A DNA stretch of 64,000 bases from Achromobacter sp. Bel (GTDB taxonomy: Bacteria; Pseudomonadota; Gammaproteobacteria; Burkholderiales; Burkholderiaceae_B), in the NCBI RefSeq assembly GCF_012928505.1, contig NZ_JABBJN010000024.1, positions 1 to 64,000 of the forward strand. Reading direction: 5' to 3'. The notes under the pieces were generated by a model that saw only the letters and a list, made by a program, of their open reading frames with translations, was not told where the DNA came from and made no database searches. Made by a program: the position numbers and the translations under genes. Of the stretch, positions 58,831 to 64,000 are shown one piece after another (position 1 is the first letter of the stretch; each line of letters begins with the position of its first letter).

Positions 58831-60115
58831 CGGCCGGCTCGCGCTCGATCTCGCCCAGCCGCCACATGCCGGCCACGACGGCCACGCTGCCGTCGAAGTC
58901 TGACAGCGGCGAGCCCCGGTCGCTGACCAGCCGCCAGCCGCCCGCCGAGTGCGCCACGCGGAACAGCAGGGGCGTGCGATCCTGGGCGCCCGCGCGCCGC
59001 GCCGCCCAGTGCATCGCCAGGCGCGACCGGTCTTCCGGATGCGCATGGGCGGTCAGCGACGCCAGGTCGGTGATGGCGCTGGCTGGCAGGCCGAAGGCGT
59101 CCTGCAGGTCGCCCGCCAGCTCCAGCTTGCCGTCATGGGGATTGAAGCGGTACATCAATTGGTGGCTGCCGGCCAGTGCCAGGTCGAAGCGGCCGCGCCA
59201 CTGCTCGGCGCTTTCAAGCGCCTGGGCGCGCGCGCCGCGCAAGGTGTTGACGAGCAGCAGCAGCAAGGCCGTGACCACCAGGTAGACCTGGGTGGCCAGC
59301 AGCACGTGCCAGGGGTCGTTGGCCTCGACGAAGGGGCCTTCGCCCTGGGCGCTTTGGTACAGCGCCATTACCATCAGCGTGACCATCGCCAGCGTGCCGC
59401 CGGGCGTGCCCCAGACCAGCGCAATCAGCACCGCGAACACCAAGGGCAGATAGGTCAGCTCGAAGGAGACGACGTAGGGCAGGTTCTGGATCATGCCGCC
59501 GTCGAACGTCATGAACGTCGACACGATCATCAGCGCGTAGGCCGCCGCGCCGATCAGCAGGTCGCGCATGCGGGGGCCGCCCGAGCGGCGCGGCCGGAAT
59601 TGGGCCCAGCCCGTCAGCGCCGGGGCCAGGATCAGCACGCCGGCCAGATACGCGGTGACCCAGGTGCGCAGCCGTACCAGCGCGTGGGCTTCCTGCGTCA
59701 GCCACAGCCAGCCGCCGCCCAACAAGGCGCTGCTGGCGGCGCCCGCGACTGCGCCGGCCAGCAACGCGGCCACGAAGCCGGGGCCCTCGGCGCGCGGCGA
59801 CAGGCGCTGCACGGTCCACGCGGCCAGCAGCGAAGACAGGCTGCCCGTCAGCGCGAAGACGATGGCGGTGGCCGGCTGCCCGCGCGTGACAAGCGTCAGG
59901 ACCAACTGGGCGCAGAAGAATCCCGCCACCAGCAGCAGCCAGTTGCGGCGCGCGGTCAGCAGGTAGGCGCCCACGGCCACCCCGGGCGGCAGCCAGACGA
60001 ACAAGGCGTGGCTGACCGGGTCGTTGAGCAGGTGCGAGAACACCCCGCACAGCAGATAGGGGATGGTCCACAGCAGGCAAAGCGGATTCTTTCTAACCGT
60101 GTCGGTCATACGCAT
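58817..60115 (-). CDS. MASE1 membrane sensor with PAS domain and no output domain
   Basis: 432 residues. Residues 1-305 form a MASE1-type eight-helix membrane domain (HALFVWLPPGVAVGAYLLTA, NWLLLVAGFFCAQLVLTLVT, AYLAGVLILAPALTGWAQF, LPLVFAVLIALVWGTPGGTL). A short coiled linker leads to a PAS domain (RFDLALAGSHQLMYRFNPHD, LTAHAHPEDRSRLAMHW, FRVAHSAGGWRLVSDRG). MASE1-PAS proteins normally continue into GGDEF, EAL or kinase domains, but this frame stops after the PAS fold. The stop overlaps the downstream fusion hydrolase by 14 bp, suggesting joint translation. Confidence 0.82.
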   Translation of the reverse strand: MRMTDTVRKNPLCLLWTIPYLLCGVFSHLLNDPVSHALFVWLPPGVAVGAYLLTARRNWLLLVAGFFCAQLVLTLVTRGQPATAIVFALTGSLSSLLAAWTVQRLSPRAEGPGFVAALLAGAVAGAASSALLGGGWLWLTQEAHALVRLRTWVTAYLAGVLILAPALTGWAQFRPRRSGGPRMRDLLIGAAAYALMIVSTFMTFDGGMIQNLPYVVSFELTYLPLVFAVLIALVWGTPGGTLAMVTLMVMALYQSAQGEGPFVEANDPWHVLLATQVYLVVTALLLLLVNTLRGARAQALESAEQWRGRFDLALAGSHQLMYRFNPHDGKLELAGDLQDAFGLPASAITDLASLTAHAHPEDRSRLAMHWAARRAGAQDRTPLLFRVAHSAGGWRLVSDRGSPLSDFDGSVAVVAGMWRLGEIEREPADAVQ

Positions 60116-60286
60116 GTCGGTCCTTGCAAACGCATTGAGGCGTGGCGAAGCGCGTTCACCGTGATCAGCGGGTTATACACGGCCCGGACGCCGCTGCGAA
60201 GCACCTGCGCCACACTGGCACCCGAAAATCTTGGTACCCTTGAATGCACTTCCGTTTCCACCGCCATCTCAGTGCCCCAGGTTTCA

Positions 60287-61084
60287 GTGCTTTCCTTGTC
60301 CGCCCCGACCCTGTCCGTGCCCGCCTGCCCCCTCCCTTGCGCGGCGCCTGCCGGCCCGCCCCGGTTTTGGAGACGGCCACGCCCGCTGGGCCGGCTGTGG
60401 ATGTGCGCCTGCATCATCGTGCTGCTGGCGTTGCTGTCCGCCTGCGGTACCACCAAGGTCCAGCCCGGCTACTACCGCGTGCAGTCCGGCGACACGCTGA
60501 CGCAGATCGCGCGTAAGCAGGGAACCAGCGTCAGCAACCTGGTGCGGTGGAACGGCTTGTCGAATTCGAATGCCATCGAGGTCGGGCAGATGCTGCGCGT
60601 GCAGGCGCCAGGAGGGCAGGCCACCACGTCCGCTTCCGGCAAGGTGCGGTCCAAGCCGGCGGCCTCGTCGCCGCGGACTTCTTCGTCGTCAGCCAAGCGG
60701 CGCACCGCGCCGCCGGGCGCAATCTCGCTCGTGTGGCCTGCCCAGGGCAAGGTCACGCGCGGCTATGACGGCGGCGGGTCCAACGGCATCGTCATTTCCA
60801 ATTCGTCGGGCACGCCGGTGGTGGCCGCGGCGGGCGGCACGGTGGCCTATTCGGGCAGCGGCCTGCGCGGCTACGGCCATCTGGTCATCGTCAAGCACAA
60901 CGCCAGCTTCCTCAGCATCTATGCGCACAACAGCAAGCTGCTGGTCAAGGAAGGCCAAAGCGTGAAGCAGGGGCAGAAGATCGCCGAAATGGGCAACAGC
61001 GACAGCAAGCAGGTCGGGCTGTATTTCGAATTGCGCTATGACGGCCAGGCGGTGGACCCGGCGGGGAACCTGCCGCCCAAATAA
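60287..61084 (+). CDS. LysM/M23 peptidase-domain lipoprotein (NlpD-like); start uncertain
   Basis: About 265 residues. A basic stretch (RFWRRPRPLGRLW) leads into the hydrophobic signal MCACIIVLLALLSAC with lipobox LSAC. The ATG at 60401 would remove the basic n-region, so an upstream GTG (60287; others at 60272 and 60317) is more likely. One LysM domain (YYRVQSGDTLTQIARKQGTS, NLVRWNGLSNSNAIEVGQML), a Ser/Pro/Lys linker, then an M23 domain (KVTRGYDGGGSNGIVISNSS, YGHLVIVKHNASFLSIYAHN). The usual Zn His is changed in the first motif, as in NlpD/EnvC proteins that activate amidases. Divergent from the MASE1 gene. Confidence 0.85.
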   Translation: MLSLSAPTLSVPACPLPCAAPAGPPRFWRRPRPLGRLWMCACIIVLLALLSACGTTKVQPGYYRVQSGDTLTQIARKQGTSVSNLVRWNGLSNSNAIEVGQMLRVQAPGGQATTSASGKVRSKPAASSPRTSSSSAKRRTAPPGAISLVWPAQGKVTRGYDGGGSNGIVISNSSGTPVVAAAGGTVAYSGSGLRGYGHLVIVKHNASFLSIYAHNSKLLVKEGQSVKQGQKIAEMGNSDSKQVGLYFELRYDGQAVDPAGNLPPK

Positions 61085-61100
61085 TCGGACGGCGGCCGGC

Positions 61101-61856
61101 CTACACCGCCGTGTCCTGCGTCAGGGTCGAGATGAACGCAGCGGTGCGCGGGTCCGCGGGGTGCGAGAAGATCGTCCGGGACTCGCCGGATTCCACCACG
61201 ACGCCATCCAGCAGGAACACCACTTCGCGCGACACGCTGGCGGCCAGGCGCAGGTCGTGCGTGGCCATCAGCATGGTCATGCCTTCCGTGGCCAACTGGC
61301 GCAGCACATCCACCACTTCGGCTGCCAGGCCCGGATCCAGGGCGGAGGTCGGTTCGTCGCACAGCAGCACGCGGGGCGCGGGCGCCAGCGCGCGGGCAAT
61401 CGCCACGCGTTGTTGCTGGCCGCCCGACAGATTGGCGGGCCAGGCGTCGGCTTTTTCGGCCATGCCGACTTTCTTCAGCAGTTCTTCGGCACGGGCGCGG
61501 GCGCGATCCAGCGGCCACTTCTGCACCGTCAGCAGCCCCTCCATCACGTTGCCGATCACCGTCTGGTGCGGAAACAGCTGGAAGTTCTGGAACACCATGC
61601 CGGTCTGTTTGCGCACACGCTGCACCTGGTCGCGCGCCAACTTTTGCCCCGGTTCAAATTCCACCGTTTCGGGCCCGATGGAAAGCGTGCCGCGGTCGGG
61701 CACTTCCAGCAGGTTCACGCAGCGCAGCAAGGTGCTCTTGCCGCTGCCCGACGGGCCGATCAAGGCGGTGACGCTGCCTTCGGCGATGCTCACGTCCACT
61801 TGCTTGAGCACCGGATTGCCGCCGAAGGATTTTTCGATTTTCTGCAGGCGGATCAT
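61101..61856 (-). CDS. Polar amino-acid ABC transporter, ATP-binding protein
   Basis: 251 residues. Walker A GPSGSGKST at about residue 36, signature NLSGGQQQRVAIARAL, Walker B VLLCDEPTSALDP and the H-loop MATHDLRLA. The family is the GlnQ/TcyN type. Its ATG overlaps the permease stop (ATGA). Last gene of a three-gene operon with permease and binding protein. It powers import, probably of cystine or a related amino acid judging by the binding protein. Confidence 0.95.
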   Translation of the reverse strand: MIRLQKIEKSFGGNPVLKQVDVSIAEGSVTALIGPSGSGKSTLLRCVNLLEVPDRGTLSIGPETVEFEPGQKLARDQVQRVRKQTGMVFQNFQLFPHQTVIGNVMEGLLTVQKWPLDRARARAEELLKKVGMAEKADAWPANLSGGQQQRVAIARALAPAPRVLLCDEPTSALDPGLAAEVVDVLRQLATEGMTMLMATHDLRLAASVSREVVFLLDGVVVESGESRTIFSHPADPRTAAFISTLTQDTAV

Positions 61857-62602
61857 CGGCTTTTCTCGGAGAACACGGCGTGCTGGCCAAAGCGCCGTTC
61901 CAGGCGGACTTGCGCGGCGGACAGGACGGAACTGAACACCAGGTAGATCAGCGCCGCTTCGGTGTAGAGGATCAGCGGCTCATAGGTGACGGCCGCGATG
62001 CGTTGCGCGGCCTGGAAGATCTCGGGCACGGTCAGCACGGCGGCCAGCGACGTGTCCTTGACCAACGCGATGAACGAATTGGACAGGGGCGGCACCGCTA
62101 CGCGGGCGGCCTGCGGCAGGATGGTCCGGCGCAGCGCCTGGCCGCGCGTCATGCTGAGCGAGTACGCCGCTTCCCACTGGCCCTTGGTGATGGATTCGAT
62201 GGCGCCGCGGATCACTTCCGAGTTGTAGGCGCCCACGTTCAGCGTAAAGCCGATCAGCGCGGCCGGCAGCGGATCCAGCACGATGCCCACGCTGGGCAGG
62301 CCGTAGAAGATCACGAACAACTGCACCAGCAGCGGCGTTCCGCGGATCAGCCAGACATAGAAACGCACGACCGCCACCAGCGGCGCCGGGCCGAACAGCC
62401 GGATCAACGCCACCACGAACGCCAGCGCCAGCCCCAGCGCGAACGACATCAGCGTGAGCGGCACCGTGAACACCAGCCCGGCGTGCAGCAGAGGCCAGAA
62501 TGAGTCGGCCATCAACTGCACCCAGGCCGGCACGGTCCACGACCCGATTTGCGCCAGCAGCCAATCGGGGATGACGGCTTGCAGCCAGGAGGGGAGCGTC
62601 AT
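61853..62602 (-). CDS. Polar amino-acid ABC transporter, permease
   Basis: 249 residues with about five transmembrane helices and the HisM-type EAA loop (ESITKGQWEAAYSLSMTRGQ, with LRRTILPQAARVAVPPLSNS). RGTPLLVQLFVIFYGLPSVG is typical of the family. It starts 15 bp after the binding-protein stop and overlaps the ATPase gene by 4 bp. A single permease gene suggests a homodimer, as in TcyL-type cystine systems. Confidence 0.94.
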   Translation of the reverse strand: MTLPSWLQAVIPDWLLAQIGSWTVPAWVQLMADSFWPLLHAGLVFTVPLTLMSFALGLALAFVVALIRLFGPAPLVAVVRFYVWLIRGTPLLVQLFVIFYGLPSVGIVLDPLPAALIGFTLNVGAYNSEVIRGAIESITKGQWEAAYSLSMTRGQALRRTILPQAARVAVPPLSNSFIALVKDTSLAAVLTVPEIFQAAQRIAAVTYEPLILYTEAALIYLVFSSVLSAAQVRLERRFGQHAVFSEKSR

Positions 62603-62617
62603 GTGCGTGCCTGCCGC

Positions 62618-63400
62618 TTACTGCGCCGACAGGTCCGTGCCGAAGTATTTGACGGAGATGGTCTTGTAGGTGCCGTCGGCCTTGATGTCGGCCAGCGCCT
62701 TGTTGATGGCGGCTTGCAGTTCGGGGTTGCCCTTGCGGATCAGCACGCCGGAGTTGCTGAATTCCGCCGTCTTGTCCGTGGCGGCGATCTTCACCTTTGC
62801 GTTGGGCTTTTGCTTCTTGAAGTCCAGGAACGACAGGTTGTCATTGACCGTGGCTTCGACGCGGCCCGAGGTCAGGAGATCGATGGCTTCGTTGAAGCCC
62901 TGCACGGCGACGACTTCCGCGCCGTGGCTTTGCGCCAGCTTGCCGAAGTTGCTGGTCAGCGTGTTGGCCGACTTCTTGCCCTTCAGGTCGGCAAACGACT
63001 TGATGGTGGTGTTGTCGTCGCGCACGATCAGCACCGCAGCCGACGAGATATAGGGATCGGAGAAGTCATACTTGGCTTTGCGCGCGTCGGTGATGCCGAC
63101 CTGGTTGATCACGGCGTCGTAGCGCTTGGCGTCCAACCCCGCGATCAGGCCGTCCCACTTGCCTTCGACGAACTGGGCCTTCACGCCCAGGCGTTCGGCG
63201 ATGGCGCGCCCAATGTCCACGTCAAACCCGGTAAGCTGGCCCGATGCGTCGTGGAAGGTGAAGGGGGCGTAGGTGCCTTCGGTGCCGATCTTGAACGTGC
63301 CGGCGGATTTGATCTGGTCCAGGCCGGACTGGGCGTGGGCAGCGGTCAGGGCGGCGGCCTGGATAAGGCCGGCGATGAACAGCGAGCGGAAGAGTTTCAT
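62618..63400 (-). CDS. Amino-acid (probably cystine) ABC transporter substrate-binding protein
   Basis: 260 residues with a Sec signal peptide (MKLFRSLFIAGLIQAAALTA, cleavage after AHA). SBP_bac_3 domain: GTFKIGTEGTYAPFTFHDAS, LTGFDVDIGRAIAERLGVKA, KWDGLIAGLDAKRYDAVINQ, DARKAKYDFSDPYISS. KWDGLIAGLDAKR and the INQV segment resemble TcyJ/FliY cystine-binding proteins. First gene of the operon. The 203-bp upstream region contains an AT-rich block around 63490-63535 that could hold the promoter and a CysB-type site. Confidence 0.9.
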   Translation of the reverse strand: MKLFRSLFIAGLIQAAALTAAHAQSGLDQIKSAGTFKIGTEGTYAPFTFHDASGQLTGFDVDIGRAIAERLGVKAQFVEGKWDGLIAGLDAKRYDAVINQVGITDARKAKYDFSDPYISSAAVLIVRDDNTTIKSFADLKGKKSANTLTSNFGKLAQSHGAEVVAVQGFNEAIDLLTSGRVEATVNDNLSFLDFKKQKPNAKVKIAATDKTAEFSNSGVLIRKGNPELQAAINKALADIKADGTYKTISVKYFGTDLSAQ

Positions 63401-63603
63401 GGCAATGCTCCACGGATGATCGGTGTCATTCTGGAGAGCTTGCGGGTGTGCAATACCCTCCGGCGTAGCCGCACTCTAACAACGCGCCTATTTTTCCACA
63501 AAGCATAAGGAATAGTAAAAATATAGCTGCAAGTCATATGGTTACCCCCGCCCGGCGCGACCTGCGCCGGGCGCAATCAATCGGCAAAGCGAGGGAGATC
63601 GGT

Positions 63604-64000
63604 GTGGAACAGCAATGGAACAGGCGGGCGTTCATGATGGCGGCTGCGGGCGCGGCCGCGTTTGCCGGGGTGATGCCCGCAGAGGGCGCCAACGGCTTGC
63701 GGCTGACGCCCGGGGGAGGCAGCATCACCCAGGTGTCCGGCCTGCGCGTGGGCCATTACACCGATACCCGCCGCCCGACCGGCTGCACGGTCATCATCGC
63801 CGAGGCGGGCGCCACCGGCGGCGTCGATGTGCGCGGCGCGGCGCCCGGCACCCGCGAGACCGATCTGCTCAATCCCATGAACATGGTGGAAAAGGTGCAT
63901 GCCATCGTGCTGTCGGGCGGTAGCGCGTTCGGCCTGGACGCCGCCACGGGCGTCATGCGCTATCTGGAAGAAAAGAAGATCGGCTTCGATGTGGGCGTGG
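63604..64000 (+). CDS. P1-family peptidase (DmpA/L-aminopeptidase-like) with Tat signal, 3' end outside window
   Basis: Starts at a GTG (63604) with GGGAG 6 nt upstream, and the frame is open to the window edge (132 codons). The N-terminus VEQQWNRRAFMMAAAGAAAF has a twin-arginine motif and hydrophobic core, so export by Tat is likely. The catalytic family is shown by ITQVSGLRVGHYTDTRRPTG, DVRGAAPGTRETDLLNP, VHAIVLSGGSAFGLDAATGV and MRYLEEKKIGFDVGV, all typical of P1 peptidases, self-cleaving N-terminal nucleophile enzymes related to DmpA. The self-cleavage site would be beyond the edge. Divergent from the cystine-type ABC operon. Confidence 0.87.
   Translation, partial: MEQQWNRRAFMMAAAGAAAFAGVMPAEGANGLRLTPGGGSITQVSGLRVGHYTDTRRPTGCTVIIAEAGATGGVDVRGAAPGTRETDLLNPMNMVEKVHAIVLSGGSAFGLDAATGVMRYLEEKKIGFDVGV

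Noticed and set aside
57502-58926. 474-codon open frame antisense to the fusion hydrolase
   Set aside because: No recognisable domain. The minus strand encodes the hydrolase, SnoaL-like and ACBP-like motifs.

Overview
This 64 kb window is GC-rich chromosomal DNA that is almost fully coding and carries no rRNA, tRNA, CRISPR array, insertion sequence or phage gene that I can see. The gene content suggests a betaproteobacterium of the Alcaligenaceae, most likely Achromobacter or a close Bordetella relative. The clues are a Bug-type tripartite tricarboxylate binding protein, DUF4148 proteins, many LysR/AraC/GntR regulators, a cyoABCD quinol oxidase beside RegB/RegA, and two TonB receptors. This placement is inference from gene content and not from a marker gene.

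Layout. 1-13 kb: the 3' part of a siderophore-type TonB receptor with an STN signalling domain; an acnA-gntR-lactonase operon divergent from a Bug binding protein; and a TetR regulator facing a three-gene catabolic operon (isomerase/epimerase, epoxide-hydrolase-like protein, HSL esterase) through a perfect 16-bp palindrome. 11.7-25 kb: a housekeeping and accessory mix with two 2-oxoglutarate oxygenase paralogues, AlkB, three short-chain dehydrogenases across the wider region, an FGE-like protein, a PLD-family lipoprotein and several regulators. 25-38 kb: small transporters (TSUP, MATE, DMT), each beside a regulator, small exported proteins, a sensor kinase with an RpfC-like membrane region meeting a LuxR-type response regulator tail to tail, and two tandem paralogous lipoproteins. 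38-43 kb: the maeB malic enzyme followed by an 84-85 bp terminator-bearing repeat array, then small exported proteins including one made of 39-residue repeats.

43-48.8 kb holds the most unusual locus: a TonB-dependent receptor convergent with a NifQ-family molybdenum protein. No nif genes are visible. The DNA just upstream of nifQ carries a near-perfect ModE (molybdate repressor) box. The NifQ homologue has Ser in place of the first Cys of its C-terminal cysteine motif.

48.8-54.7 kb is a respiratory unit: the redox two-component system RegB-RegA, followed in the same direction by cyoABCD. The 258-bp region between them contains two palindromic RegA/RegR-like boxes, one FNR-like box and two tandem 13-bp dyads, so quinone/redox and oxygen control of the cyo oxidase can be read from the sequence. 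54.9-57.3 kb continues with a DUF4148 protein and a copper module (DUF2946, SCO1, PCuAC). 57.3-60.1 kb holds an unusual three-domain protein (alpha/beta hydrolase with a Cys nucleophile, SnoaL-like domain, acyl-CoA-binding-protein-like domain) overlapping a MASE1-PAS membrane protein without an output domain. The window ends with a LysM/M23 lipoprotein, an amino-acid (probably cystine) ABC transporter, and the start of a Tat-exported P1-family peptidase cut by the window edge.
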